Assembly (NCBI RefSeq): GCF_014656355.1
Contig: NZ_BNCG01000025.1
Span: forward strand, 1 to 38,090
DNA from: Camelimonas fluminis
GTDB lineage: Bacteria > Pseudomonadota > Alphaproteobacteria > Rhizobiales > Beijerinckiaceae
Direction: 5' to 3'
Length of the DNA: 38,090 nucleotides
In this document: piece by piece, positions 7,893 through 16,371 of the stretch
How positions within the stretch are numbered: position 1 is the stretch's first letter
How the letters are laid out: each line of letters opens with the position of its first letter
The notes under the pieces: generated by a model
What the model was told of the DNA's origin: nothing
What the model saw: only the letters and a program-made list of their open reading frames with translations
The model's database searches: none
Program-made: the position numbers and the translations under genes

Positions 7893-9254
7893 CTACTGGA
7901 GCGCCGGTTTGCGGCGCCGGAGAAGGCGGGAGAGAAGACCAAGGCGTGGTTCCTGTCTGTCGGTGTCGCTCTGATCCAGTGTGGTCGTTCGGTTCTTGCT
8001 CTGTTGCAAACTGCCGCGAACCTTGGCCAACAGAGTGAATTCGTGGGTGGCGTTCGATGGCTGGAAGCGGGAGGTTTCTGTGCCAGCACCGATCGACGCA
8101 AGAACGATTTTGCAGATTTCGTCGAACTGCTTTGCGGGTGCGCTGCTGTCTTCAATGAAGGCGACGGGTTTGCCGTCGTTCATCGCCTGTGAGAAAAGGC
8201 GAGACTCATGAGGGACGATCGCCGCGGGCTCGAGCCCTATTGCTTCGACGAAGGCTTCCGGTTTTACCTCTTGGCGCCGGGACATGCCGACACCGTTGAT
8301 CACGTAGATCGGAGGCGTGACGTCGGAGCGGTAGAGCGCGATTTGTTTGATGATGTTTCGCGCGTTCTGCAGGCTGGCCAGGTCAGGCGTTGTGACGACG
8401 ATGACTTCCTTGGCGGTTTTCAGGATGTTGTTGGTCCACACATTCCATTGGTGCGGGAGGTCGATGACGGCGAGTGTCGAGGCTTCGCGTATCGCGTCGA
8501 TGATTGGTTCGATTTTCTCCGGCGTTGTTGCGTAGAGTCGGCCGACGGTGGACGGAGAGGCCAGAAGGTCGAGATTGTCAGTTATCGGTGCGAAAATTTT
8601 GCTGAGAAACTGGGCGTCGACCCGGTCGGCATCAAGAGCATCTCCGATGTCCTGCTCGGCCGTGGTGTCCAGGTTCAGGCCACAGGAACCGAATGCGAGA
8701 TCGGCATCAACCAGCAAGGTCTTCTGGCCGTGCTTTTCTGCCAGTTGCCAGGCGACGTTCTGAGCAAGGCAGGAGGTTCCTGCGCCTCCGGAAGCGCCGA
8801 TAACGGCGATGATGTTGCCGCGCTTTCGGTTCTCATTGTCGTAGATGCGGACAATCGAGTCCAGCAGCGCTTCTGCTGTTGGTGGGCCGACGAGGTACGC
8901 GGCAATTCCTTCAGTGAGGAGACGCCTATAGAAGTTGATGTCATTGACCGAGCCGATCACGATGACCTTGGAGACGACTTTTGACGTGACGACAGTCGTT
9001 TTTGAAAGATTTACGAGTTGCTCAAGGATTTCGTCCTGGCCGCCGCGTGTCTCGACAATGAGGACGTCGGGGGCGCCGGCATCCACGTAGTGCTTGATCG
9101 CTTCGACTATGCCGCCGGGTTCGATCGAATGGGATTTGAGGCGAACCATCTGACGGGCGCGCATCACCTCTTCGACCGCTTTTTTCGTTTCAGGCGTGAG
9201 GTACCAGCCGTCGATTGTAATGCGTGGGACTGTGATGAAGCGTGTGTCGGACAT
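7893..9254 (-). CDS. cpaE: CpaE/TadZ pilus-positioning ATPase-like protein
   Basis: 453 aa from the Met at 9254, 5 bases beyond the cpaD stop; the frame extends further upstream but only by overlapping cpaD. The N-terminal half resembles an atypical receiver domain (PDVLIVETRGGQDEILEQL). The C-terminal half is a ParA/MinD-type domain with the CpaE-style degenerate P-loop GASGGAGTSCLAQNVA, which lacks the second-position Lys, and LLVDADLAFGSCGLNLD. CpaE/TadZ proteins localise the pilus machine at a cell pole. Order cpaD-cpaE-cpaF is canonical. Confidence 0.93.
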   Translation of the reverse strand: MSDTRFITVPRITIDGWYLTPETKKAVEEVMRARQMVRLKSHSIEPGGIVEAIKHYVDAGAPDVLIVETRGGQDEILEQLVNLSKTTVVTSKVVSKVIVIGSVNDINFYRRLLTEGIAAYLVGPPTAEALLDSIVRIYDNENRKRGNIIAVIGASGGAGTSCLAQNVAWQLAEKHGQKTLLVDADLAFGSCGLNLDTTAEQDIGDALDADRVDAQFLSKIFAPITDNLDLLASPSTVGRLYATTPEKIEPIIDAIREASTLAVIDLPHQWNVWTNNILKTAKEVIVVTTPDLASLQNARNIIKQIALYRSDVTPPIYVINGVGMSRRQEVKPEAFVEAIGLEPAAIVPHESRLFSQAMNDGKPVAFIEDSSAPAKQFDEICKIVLASIGAGTETSRFQPSNATHEFTLLAKVRGSLQQSKNRTTTLDQSDTDRQEPRLGLLSRLLRRRKPALQ

Positions 9255-9259
9255 GGGTC

Positions 9260-9991
9260 TCACCGGCTGCTGGTCGAGGACGAGGAGGGCATCGCTGAGG
9301 TCGTTGAGCCGCCAGGCGAAGTCCCGGAAGATGCCGAGGACGGCCCACGTGTGCGCCATGCATTCAGGACAGTGGTTGAGCGCGCGGCGTCGGCGGGCGT
9401 CTCCTGTTGATGGCGGACAACGTCCATTGGATCTGCAATTTGCTTCGCTACTGCCGTTTGTGTTGCACAGCCAAGGTTGTAGTAGGGGAGGTTCTCGATG
9501 TCGGTGCCGACGGAGGCAAAGCCGACGTCATCGGTCCAGAGACCGCATTTTGCGGCCACACCCGCCGTCGGTCGTGAATAGGTGATTTTAACCGGGTTCA
9601 GCGCCAGGGGATTGTCCGGGAGATAGGTTTGTCCGTGGATATTTCCCTTGGCCACGCCGTTGGCATGAAGGACATCAAGCACACGTTTGGTGTGGGCGGC
9701 CGTTCGCGCGGTGACCTTGCCGTCTGGTCCTGTTGGAACGGATACGGTTACAACGCTCTTTCCGAAACGACGGTAGGCCGCGGCATAGGAAGCGAGCCGT
9801 TTCCGCTGGTCTGGGTCCAGTCCCGTGTGCTGCAGGGGATAGATCTCCATCTCCTGCGGCGCATTCATCAGCTCGATCTTGAACCGCTCCTTGTAATCGG
9901 TTGGGTACAGTGGCGGGTTGCTCTCTTGCAAGCCAGCGCAGCCCGACAACGCAAGGGAGGAGAGGATGGTGAATGCAGCGATTTTTTGCAT
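9260..9991 (-). CDS. cpaD: CpaD pilus biogenesis lipoprotein
   Basis: 243 aa from the ATG at 9991, chosen because GGAGAG lies 4 bases upstream. The signal peptide ends in a lipobox (LSSLALSGC, Cys18). The family core is visible: the DYKERFKI start, an OmpA-like stretch LASYAAAYRRFGKSVVTVSV, and the C-terminal CGLWTDD...NLPYYNLGCATQ Cys pair typical of CpaD. It assists the CpaC secretin at the outer membrane. The last 35 residues are low-complexity Ser/Gly/Thr. Its start lies 12 bases past the cpaC stop-codon end, overlapping that region slightly less than the longest frame would. Confidence 0.9.
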   Translation of the reverse strand: MQKIAAFTILSSLALSGCAGLQESNPPLYPTDYKERFKIELMNAPQEMEIYPLQHTGLDPDQRKRLASYAAAYRRFGKSVVTVSVPTGPDGKVTARTAAHTKRVLDVLHANGVAKGNIHGQTYLPDNPLALNPVKITYSRPTAGVAAKCGLWTDDVGFASVGTDIENLPYYNLGCATQTAVAKQIADPMDVVRHQQETPADAARSTTVLNAWRTRGPSSASSGTSPGGSTTSAMPSSSSTSSR

Positions 9992-10002
9992 GGTGCTCTC
10001 CG

Positions 10003-11550
10003 TCACTTGACGATGAAGCCGGCGCCGGCGAGTGGGTCGGTTGACGGTTTTGCGCGTCTGGTCGCATTGACGGCATTGATTTGACCGAGGGCGACGCCGG
10101 CGACATCCGATGCTTCGCGCAGTCCTTTGTCTGGGCGCGGGATTTCTGTGCCGTTGACGCTTTTGGCGAGATAGGGGGTGACAGTGATCATCAACTCGGA
10201 TTCCTGACGCGTGTAGTCACGCGATCGCGCCAGAGCGCCGATAACGGGGAGGCTTGATACGCCTGGAACGCCCCCGAGCGAGGTGCGGGAGTTCTGCTGG
10301 ATCAGTCCAGCGGTCATGAGGCTTGCACCACTTGGGAGTTCAACCGTGGTCTCGGATGAGCGTGATCTGAAGCCAGGAACCATCATGGTTGTTCCGTCCG
10401 TCGACACGGGAATGTTGATGCCGATCGATGTGTCGATATCTGAGACCTCGGTGCGGACTTTCAGAGAAATGCGCCCCGGCCCGAGCACGACGGGGGTAAA
10501 TTCAAGGTTGATGCCGAAATCCTTGAACTCGACGGTCGGCGCAGCGGTGCCGCCACCGGAGGCAGCGGTGCTGGGCTGCGGGACAGGGACTTCACCACCC
10601 ACCTTGAACTTCGCGGCTTCACCAGATTGCGCGACGAGCGTAGGCTCTGCGAGCAACCTTGCGAGCCCGTTCTGCTCCATGGCGTTGAAGGTGACGCTGC
10701 GGGAGTTTCGCGCGGCTCCGTCAGCTGCGAGGCCGCGGCTTTGGCCGGCGACGGACGCGGCGTTCGTCGTGATGGTGTTAAAGAGACCGGTTGGAGGGCT
10801 AAGCCAATTCAGCGCGGTGTCGCCAACCATCCAGCGGCCGTCGGTTTTGAGTCCGAGCTGTTTGAGGACGTTGCGGTTCACTTCGGCGATCGTGACCCGG
10901 AGCATGACTTGCTCTTTGGTCTTGATTGTCAGGGAGTTGATGACCCTGCTGCGCTGCTGCTGGGGTGGTCCTCCGACCATGGCTGTGCCGCCAGCAGCGG
11001 CTGTAGCATTCGCTTGGGCGCCATTGAGGAACGCGTTCGCCATCTCGACTGCGCGGTCGGCATCGAGAGGGGTGTCGACTTGCCCTCGCAACACGATCAT
11101 GTTGCCGACAACCGAAGGTTGGATAGTCGCGGTGGGCAGTGTCTGGCGGAGGACCTCCCGCAAAATGGTGAGGTCTTGGGTGACGGTCACATCAAGATTT
11201 ACGAAGCGGTTTCCGTTTGCGTCCATCACATAGATGGCTGTGGTGCCGGTGTTCACGCCTACCAGGAATAGACGCCGTGCGGATTTGATAACCGCGTTGA
11301 CCACAGTCGGGTTGGCGATGAAAATGTCACCTGCGTCTTTGGGAAGGTCGATGACTTCGCTTCGTCCGACGCCAACGTGGATGGACTGGTTTCCTCCTCG
11401 GTGGACGTGAACCTGGTTACCGGAGTGGTAGCCTGGCGTTTTCTCGCCGTAGGCCATGATGGGCGCGGTCTGCGCGAATGCGTGGGATCCCGTGAGAATT
11501 GCGAGGATGCCGGCGACGGCGGCCGATTTGCGAGCGGTATGATTGGTCAT
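10003..11550 (-). CDS. cpaC: CpaC/RcpA outer-membrane secretin
   Basis: 515 aa with a signal peptide (about 1-26, ending SHAFA). Domains in order: pilus-assembly N-terminal domain about 50-125 (GRSEVIDLPKDAGDIFIANP), a BON-like domain about 125-190 (VVGNMIVLRGQVDTPLDADR), and the secretin domain about 215-470 (EVNRNVLKQLGL, VPVPQPSTAASGGGTAAPTV, VELPSGASLMTAGLI, ELMITVTPYL). It forms the outer-membrane pore through which the Flp pilus exits. It starts 10 bases after the cpaB stop. Confidence 0.95.
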   Translation of the reverse strand: MTNHTARKSAAVAGILAILTGSHAFAQTAPIMAYGEKTPGYHSGNQVHVHRGGNQSIHVGVGRSEVIDLPKDAGDIFIANPTVVNAVIKSARRLFLVGVNTGTTAIYVMDANGNRFVNLDVTVTQDLTILREVLRQTLPTATIQPSVVGNMIVLRGQVDTPLDADRAVEMANAFLNGAQANATAAAGGTAMVGGPPQQQRSRVINSLTIKTKEQVMLRVTIAEVNRNVLKQLGLKTDGRWMVGDTALNWLSPPTGLFNTITTNAASVAGQSRGLAADGAARNSRSVTFNAMEQNGLARLLAEPTLVAQSGEAAKFKVGGEVPVPQPSTAASGGGTAAPTVEFKDFGINLEFTPVVLGPGRISLKVRTEVSDIDTSIGINIPVSTDGTTMMVPGFRSRSSETTVELPSGASLMTAGLIQQNSRTSLGGVPGVSSLPVIGALARSRDYTRQESELMITVTPYLAKSVNGTEIPRPDKGLREASDVAGVALGQINAVNATRRAKPSTDPLAGAGFIVK

Positions 11551-11560
11551 GGTTGCCTTC

Positions 11561-12361
11561 TCAGCGAGCCGGACTTGTCACGACGCCATTGCGAATGATG
11601 CGAATGGCCTGTTCTTCTTTTTTTGCAGCTTGGTCAGGCTTTGGCGTCTCGGGAGATTGGCCTGTGTCCCCGCTGAAAGGGCGGAGGGACATCGTCAAGC
11701 CGGATAATTTTTGCACACGTGCAATCAATTCGGCCTGATCGGGGAAGACTTCGACCGTTAGGGTGGAGCCGAGAATTGTTTTCTGGCCCTCCGGCTCGCG
11801 GGTTTCGTTGCCGACGGCAAGAACCTTCACGTTTGTGATGAGCGGCTCGGCATTTGTTTTGCCGTTTGCGCCGGCCACCACCTGGAGGATGTCGACGCGG
11901 TCGCCGGGAAGGATGAAACCGCCAGCGGTGTCCACCGGAGTGGCCGGAATGGCGACGGCGCGCATGCCAGGGAGAAGGAGAGCCGAAAGAAATGATTTGG
12001 TTTTGTCCAGAATGAAGCGGTCGGAAGTGACAGTTTCGCCCGGAACGATGTTCTGGCGAACGAGGACGCCCTGAAAATCCTCAATCGCAGTCGGACGTTC
12101 GGTTCGCGTGATTGAGTTTGGTGGGCGGTGTGCTTCCGGCCAATTTGCCCAGATAATATCATCCGTCGCAAGTCGCTTGCCCATTGGAAGCGCTTTTCCG
12201 GCGAGGAGAATCTCGATCATTTTCTCGGGCGCCTGTTGTGGCGCAGCGATTGGCGCCATCGGCGCTGGCACGGGTGCTGTGGAATTACGCCCCACCAGGA
12301 ATGCCGCGCCTGAAAACGCGACTAGGGCCACAGCGTAGGTCAAGCTTCTGGTCGACTTCAT
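11561..12361 (-). CDS. cpaB: CpaB/RcpC pilus assembly protein
   Basis: 266 aa with an N-terminal membrane or signal segment (YAVALVAFSGAAFLVGRN), a SAF domain about 48-115 (ILLAGKALPMGKRLATDDI, IVPGETVTSDRFI) and the RcpC-type region RAVAIPATPVDTAGGFILPG then DRVDILQVV. CpaB is a periplasmic component associated with the secretin. A GGGG run 5 bases before the ATG can act as ribosome site. Gap to cpaA is 59 bases. Confidence 0.92.
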   Translation of the reverse strand: MKSTRSLTYAVALVAFSGAAFLVGRNSTAPVPAPMAPIAAPQQAPEKMIEILLAGKALPMGKRLATDDIIWANWPEAHRPPNSITRTERPTAIEDFQGVLVRQNIVPGETVTSDRFILDKTKSFLSALLLPGMRAVAIPATPVDTAGGFILPGDRVDILQVVAGANGKTNAEPLITNVKVLAVGNETREPEGQKTILGSTLTVEVFPDQAELIARVQKLSGLTMSLRPFSGDTGQSPETPKPDQAAKKEEQAIRIIRNGVVTSPAR

Positions 12362-12420
12362 ATCGGCCCCGTCTGAAAGGGTTATAAGAAAAAATCAAGC
12401 GTAGTTAAAAACTTGGCGGC

Positions 12421-12945
12421 TTACCGTCCCAGTTGCTCCAGGAGGATAAACTGGGCGACTACTCCGCCAATGGCGATTCCGACACCGTACGGAATGACAT
12501 TTTGGCCTGCTTGAATCGCGCCAATCCATGCAAGACGATGGAGCGCCACAGGCAAAGGCAAAGCCCGAAGGGCGATATGTGCCAAGGCTAGTAGTCCTCC
12601 ACATACAGTGGTGAGGACAACAAATGTGAAGGTCCCGTAGCCGGGTTCAAACCAGAGTGAAGCAGCTGTGATCAGCTTGACATCGCCTCCGGCCATCAGG
12701 TTGAAGAAATTGACGCCAGCGAATGCGAAAAAAATCGCGAGAGCGATTGCAATGCGCCAGCCAGCGCCGGCCCACGTGACTGGCTCCGGGAGGGGCGTAA
12801 CCGCAAACATGGCAATAAGCGCCACAGGGATAATGTCCGAGATTTTCATCTGAACGATATCCTGGAGTGCTGCAGTCGCCATCAGGATGCAGAAGATGGC
12901 GAGACCGGCGATCTGTGGATATGGGAGACTGTGGAGCATGTTCAC
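12421..12945 (-). CDS. cpaA: CpaA/TadV prepilin peptidase
   Basis: 174 aa, polytopic membrane aspartyl protease that removes the leader of Flp prepilin. The A24 family active-site pair is visible: Asp in LQDIVQMKISD near residue 28 and Asp in MAGGDVKLI near 88. The C-terminal signature IPYGVGIAIGG is also present. The GTG start at 12945 overlaps the TGA of the preceding IalB-domain gene (GTGA), so translation looks coupled; an ATG at 12939 is the alternative. It is a small TadV-type enzyme lacking the methyltransferase domain. Confidence 0.92.
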   Translation of the reverse strand: MNMLHSLPYPQIAGLAIFCILMATAALQDIVQMKISDIIPVALIAMFAVTPLPEPVTWAGAGWRIAIALAIFFAFAGVNFFNLMAGGDVKLITAASLWFEPGYGTFTFVVLTTVCGGLLALAHIALRALPLPVALHRLAWIGAIQAGQNVIPYGVGIAIGGVVAQFILLEQLGR

Positions 12946-14096
12946 CGGGCCAGGGCTGTTTTTTCGGACTTCGGCTTGACGTCAACGGTGGCGTCTTGCG
13001 GTCGTGTGCCCAAAGGGTTGTGGGACGCGGTCATAGCCTTCTGGAAGCCGGCCATAGAGGCATTTAGCGTTTGCTGTTTGCCACTGCGGGAATAGGCGAA
13101 CGAGATTTTTGGATTTTCGGAGAACCAGCCGGCGACCGGTCCAATGATGAGCATGGACGTCTCGCATTTTCCGGTTTTGCAGGCCCACTCCGTTGCAGGG
13201 ATCTTTTTCTCGAAGCCAGAGATGCCGACGGTGAAGCCGGACGACGGCTCAACCGTGTCGTCAAACGAGAATACGACGACAGCCTTGCCTTCCGACGTTG
13301 TGGCGATCTTCCATTCAATCGAGCCGTCGGCACCCCTGTCGATTGTCTGCTGGATCGAACAAACACGTTCGTTGATATCAAGGCGAAGGGCGCATGCGAG
13401 CGTCCAGTCATCAAACCGGCGGGATATGTCGAGGATATCGCCGACGGCAGTTCCAGCGGACTTGAGGGCCGCAAGGTCGACTGGTTTCGCGCGCCCTTCC
13501 GAGCCTGTGAACCTCGGGGCCTGCTTCGCTTGCGACGATGAAGCGGGTTTTATGGTTGCGCGATTTTGAGGGGAAGGCTGCTTTATATCTGGCGTGGATA
13601 TTTCAGGCGGGAGCTTCCCGGCTGGGATGATGCCCAGCGACTTGACGACAGGGCCGATATCCACGGCTGTCGACGCGCCTGCCACAGGTCCAATCTTTGC
13701 AGGGTTGGAAGAGCCGGGTTTTGCCTTTGAGGGGGCGGCGGCTGGCTTTGATGCGGAGTCGACCGTGTTGTCGACAAGCGCCTTAGGCGCCACTGCATTT
13801 GGCCCGGTTGCGGGGGCTGGTTGAGGTCGTGTGGCCGGCAGCGCTGGGTGCGCGGCCGCAGGTCGAGGCGGCGCATATTGCGCTGGCGGTTTCTGCTGTT
13901 CCCCGAAAAGACTGGTTGTTGTTGACGGGGCATCCCAGTCGCCCGCCTCGATCATCAGAGGAGGCGGGGCGACCACCCGGGTCTCGCCCCCAGGGAGCGT
14001 CATGGCTCGCTGGGGCTGGTTCGCGATGCTCGCCGCGGTGTTGAGCGTCAGAGCGACGAGACTGCATGTGACGAGGAGGGGAAAGCTGTTTTGCAC
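12942..14096 (-). CDS. Exported protein with C-terminal IalB-like domain
   Basis: 384 aa. A signal peptide (about 1-23) is followed by a long Pro/Ala/Lys-rich linker (about 50-215), then a domain resembling the invasion-associated locus B family (about 225-365): DDWTLACALR, ERVCSIQQTI, Cys pair WACKTGKCE, and GFQKAMTASHNP near the end. IalB-type domains are periplasmic or outer-membrane associated; their molecular role is not settled. The gene sits between flp and cpaA and overlaps the cpaA start, so it is co-translated with the pilus genes. The linker length would let the domain reach across the periplasm. Confidence 0.75.
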   Translation of the reverse strand: MQNSFPLLVTCSLVALTLNTAASIANQPQRAMTLPGGETRVVAPPPLMIEAGDWDAPSTTTSLFGEQQKPPAQYAPPRPAAAHPALPATRPQPAPATGPNAVAPKALVDNTVDSASKPAAAPSKAKPGSSNPAKIGPVAGASTAVDIGPVVKSLGIIPAGKLPPEISTPDIKQPSPQNRATIKPASSSQAKQAPRFTGSEGRAKPVDLAALKSAGTAVGDILDISRRFDDWTLACALRLDINERVCSIQQTIDRGADGSIEWKIATTSEGKAVVVFSFDDTVEPSSGFTVGISGFEKKIPATEWACKTGKCETSMLIIGPVAGWFSENPKISFAYSRSGKQQTLNASMAGFQKAMTASHNPLGTRPQDATVDVKPKSEKTALAR

Positions 14097-14201
14097 GGCT
14101 GACTCCGCAGCGGATGAGTTGGGCGAATTTAGGACAATTAATTTCGTTTATACGAAATTACCGAGGGTGAGAATAACAAAAATAGCGCACTAAAAATATG
14201 A

Positions 14202-15095
14202 TTAAATCGGCGAAAATGCCGGTCTCCCGCCGCTTTCAGTGCTTTTAGCGGGCGTTCTCGAACTATCTGCCGGGGCCGGCAGGTAGTCAGTAATCCGGGG
14301 GCGTTCCACCTTTTCGATAGAGTCAACCTGGACGACCTGCGGCCTCGCTTGGTGGGATGGCGCCGGAGCTGGGGGACTGGACCGGTGGTTTCGCTGCAGC
14401 GGCCCGGCGCCCGCGACTTGGGGAAGTGGGTCGGCAACCATCATCCCCGGTTGGGGGAGGAGGTGGGGTATGGCGCTCCTTGATGCAGTGAATGGGACCG
14501 GGTCATTGAGAGCAGTCTGACTGTCCAGTCCCGAAATCGATGTGTTGATTTGGGTAGCGCCGTTGGCGGAGCCGTTGAAGAGGCCGCCATATGTCTGCAG
14601 GCGAAGGGGGACAGTGCTGTCAACAATATCGGGAACGCGGCCGCGTTGGGGCAGGTCTTCGGCCACTTCTGGTTCGGGGTGAAGCCCGGCGACAAAGGCT
14701 GCAGCGGCGTACATGTCGCTCACTATCTTCAGGCGGCCGTCGCAGTCGGCCATATACGCGTAGGAGCGACCCTTGGTACGATTTTCACAGGGGTCGATGT
14801 CGCCGAAGCCGATCGCATTGAGCTGTAAATTGGTCTGACGGACCCATTCGCGGTTTGGAAATCGCCCTGCAAACGGGCCGGTCATGAAAACGGGTGCTCC
14901 AACCATGGTCGGGGGAGGAGCGAGCTTCCGGAACCGGGTGACCTCGCTTAGGTGCTGGTGCGGGACGGCGGGGGCATCGGTCGGTGCGGGCTGAAAGTGA
15001 TTGGCGATTGCCGGATATAGCCGCACCGCACCGGTAATGGCGACTACGATTGCGATGGCAGTCGCAGCCCTCAAAGACGATCGGGCAAAACTCAT
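14202..15095 (-). CDS. Membrane-anchored hypothetical protein in the tad locus
   Basis: 297 aa with one N-terminal membrane segment (ATAIAIVVAITGAVRLYPAI) and a periplasmic body. Residues 60-140 look folded (GPFAGRFPNREWVRQTNLQL, then DPCENRTKGRSYAYMADCDG with two Cys). The last third is Pro/Ser-rich. No known family is apparent. It is the first gene downstream of the flp terminator and precedes the IalB-domain gene by 105 bases, so it could be an accessory pilus factor. Function is inferred from position only. Confidence 0.7.
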   Translation of the reverse strand: MSFARSSLRAATAIAIVVAITGAVRLYPAIANHFQPAPTDAPAVPHQHLSEVTRFRKLAPPPTMVGAPVFMTGPFAGRFPNREWVRQTNLQLNAIGFGDIDPCENRTKGRSYAYMADCDGRLKIVSDMYAAAAFVAGLHPEPEVAEDLPQRGRVPDIVDSTVPLRLQTYGGLFNGSANGATQINTSISGLDSQTALNDPVPFTASRSAIPHLLPQPGMMVADPLPQVAGAGPLQRNHRSSPPAPAPSHQARPQVVQVDSIEKVERPRITDYLPAPADSSRTPAKSTESGGRPAFSPI

Positions 15096-15177
15096 AATCG
15101 TTTTCCTGAAAAATGGACGTGGAGATCGTTCGGAAAAACTGCATCAAGATAATTATACGGCAGGGAGTAATGATGCC

Positions 15178-15210
15178 ATAAAAAAAGGAAGGGCAAATTT
15201 GCCCTTCCTT
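15178..15210 (-). terminator. Terminator after flp
   Basis: On the minus strand a perfect 13-bp stem (complement of 15185-15210, AAGGAAGGGCAAA with its partner) runs into seven T residues (complement of 15180-15186). It lies 27 bases past the flp stop codon and would end or attenuate transcription before the rest of the tad genes, favouring excess pilin over machine. Confidence 0.88.
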
Positions 15211-15237
15211 GGTACCTGCATCTCTGCGGCGAAAACG

Positions 15238-15423
15238 TCAGGTGGTGGCGGCGCCGGTAACGGCCGTGTTGATGGTCGTGAAAGCATCGCGGAGGCTTCC
15301 GCCGAGGGTGGTGACAGCGCCGATGATCACGACGGCGATCAGGCCAGCCATAAGGCCGTACTCGATTGCGGTTGCGCCGGAGTCGTCATTGAGAATCTTT
15401 TTCAGGTTGCGGACATATTTCAT
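15238..15423 (-). CDS. flp: Flp-type major pilin
   Basis: 61 aa from the ATG at 15423, with AAGAGG 7 bases upstream; the frame extends to 15480 without a ribosome site. The leader KYVRNLKKILNDDSG is followed by the Flp signature ATAIEYGLMAGLIAVVIIGA. Cleavage by CpaA is expected after the Gly, leaving Glu at position +5, and the hydrophobic segment forms the pilus core. Single-copy pilin gene, separated from the other tad genes by its own terminator. Confidence 0.95.
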   Translation of the reverse strand: MKYVRNLKKILNDDSGATAIEYGLMAGLIAVVIIGAVTTLGGSLRDAFTTINTAVTGAATT

Positions 15424-15494
15424 CGGGTAGCCTCTTGGGGTGTGGGTTTGCTCTGCCGGGCCGGACCCTGTGGTTTGCACCGACCTTGCTATGA

Positions 15495-15523
15495 GGAATA
15501 TTCGCTAAAAAAAAGGGGGTCAA
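15495..15523 (-). promoter_or_regulatory. Candidate sigma70-like promoter for flp
   Basis: On the minus strand TTGACC (complement of 15518-15523) is separated by 17 bases from TATTCC (complement of 15495-15500). The -35 box is a good match, the -10 box only partial. It would give a leader of about 65 bases before the flp ATG. It lies in the 308-base divergent region between flp and the gene starting at 15732. Confidence 0.38.
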
Positions 15524-15731
15524 CGCCCGAGCCCGGATTTTTTCTTACTGCGACGTTCTGTCAGAAAGTGCACCGGAAGCGGTGTTGTCGCGCATTAATC
15601 TCGGAAAAAATATCAGGCAGATGTGAATTTAAATATGGTATTGAGGGTTATTCGACCGATGTCGTGGGTCAGGGTGTCGCTGGCTATCGGTCCGGATGTC
15701 GGATTTCAAATGCATAATGATGGTGGCCCGC

Positions 15732-16286
15732 ATGGTGTCGGTTAAATTCAAGGTAGTTGCGCACGTATCGTTGGCGCTCGTGTCGCTGATCTGTGGGGGC
15801 GGGCTGGCGCAGGCACAAGCCCAGGCTCCAAAATCCGGACAACAGGATACGAGTGCAGTTGGGAAGGCTGATATTCTACCGGAGCCGGCGCAAAAGCGAA
15901 GCGCGCGTACCGCGATCAGCGTTGTAATGGATCAGGCGATGCTGGTGCGTGGCCCGGAGGCGATTAATTCCGTTCTCGTCGGAAATTCGTCGATCGCGGA
16001 CGCGGTCCAGGTGGGGAAGGGAACCCTGTTGGTGACCGGCAAGGCCTACGGTTCCACAAATTTCATCCTGCTAGACAAGGAAGGGAAGGTGATTGGTGAG
16101 AGCTTGGTAACCGTTGGGCCCGCCAAAGCGCGGATTGTGCGCGTTCAGAAGGGGGACACGAGGGAGTCTTACTCCTGCAACCCCAACTGCGTGCCGACTG
16201 CGGACGTGGGAACGTCGCCCAATTTCTTTTCTGAGGCTACGAGTCAGGCCCAGCAAAAATACGGGAGTGTGGCGTCCGGCCGGTGA
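15732..16286 (+). CDS. Secreted pilus-assembly N-terminal-domain protein (CpaC-N-like)
   Basis: 184 aa from the Met at 15732, placed just before a signal peptide (VAHVSLALVSLICGGGLAQA). The core (about 60-140) is the T2SS-T3SS pilus N-terminal domain also found at the start of CpaC: MDQAMLVRGPEAINSVLVGN, GKGTLLVTGKAYGSTNFILL. The C-terminus carries RESYSCNPNCVP, a close Cys pair. Stand-alone versions of this domain accompany Tad loci. It is transcribed divergently from flp and has its own terminator. No strong ribosome site is visible; the frame could start up to 36 bases earlier. Confidence 0.85.
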   Translation: MVSVKFKVVAHVSLALVSLICGGGLAQAQAQAPKSGQQDTSAVGKADILPEPAQKRSARTAISVVMDQAMLVRGPEAINSVLVGNSSIADAVQVGKGTLLVTGKAYGSTNFILLDKEGKVIGESLVTVGPAKARIVRVQKGDTRESYSCNPNCVPTADVGTSPNFFSEATSQAQQKYGSVASGR

Positions 16287-16310
16287 TGCATCGCGGCAGG
16301 GAAAATGAGA

Positions 16311-16338
16311 AACCGCCCGGTTGGGGCGGTTTTTTTTG
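16311..16338 (+). terminator. Rho-independent terminator
   Basis: ACCGCCC at 16312-16318 pairs with GGGCGGT at 16324-16330 around a 5-nt loop and is followed by a T run. It ends the divergent pilus-domain gene and may also slow minus-strand transcription arriving from the 107-aa gene. Confidence 0.85.
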
Positions 16339-16371
16339 GCCCATGCTTCTTTGGGCGGGCCGAGGTGGATT

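Noticed and set aside
8208-8984. Long plus-strand frame opposite cpaE
   Set aside because: Antisense shadow of a clear CpaE gene, with the typical Asp/Val/Arg composition.
10283-11233. 316-codon plus-strand frame opposite cpaC
   Set aside because: Shadow of the secretin gene; Ser/Arg/Thr-rich without domains.
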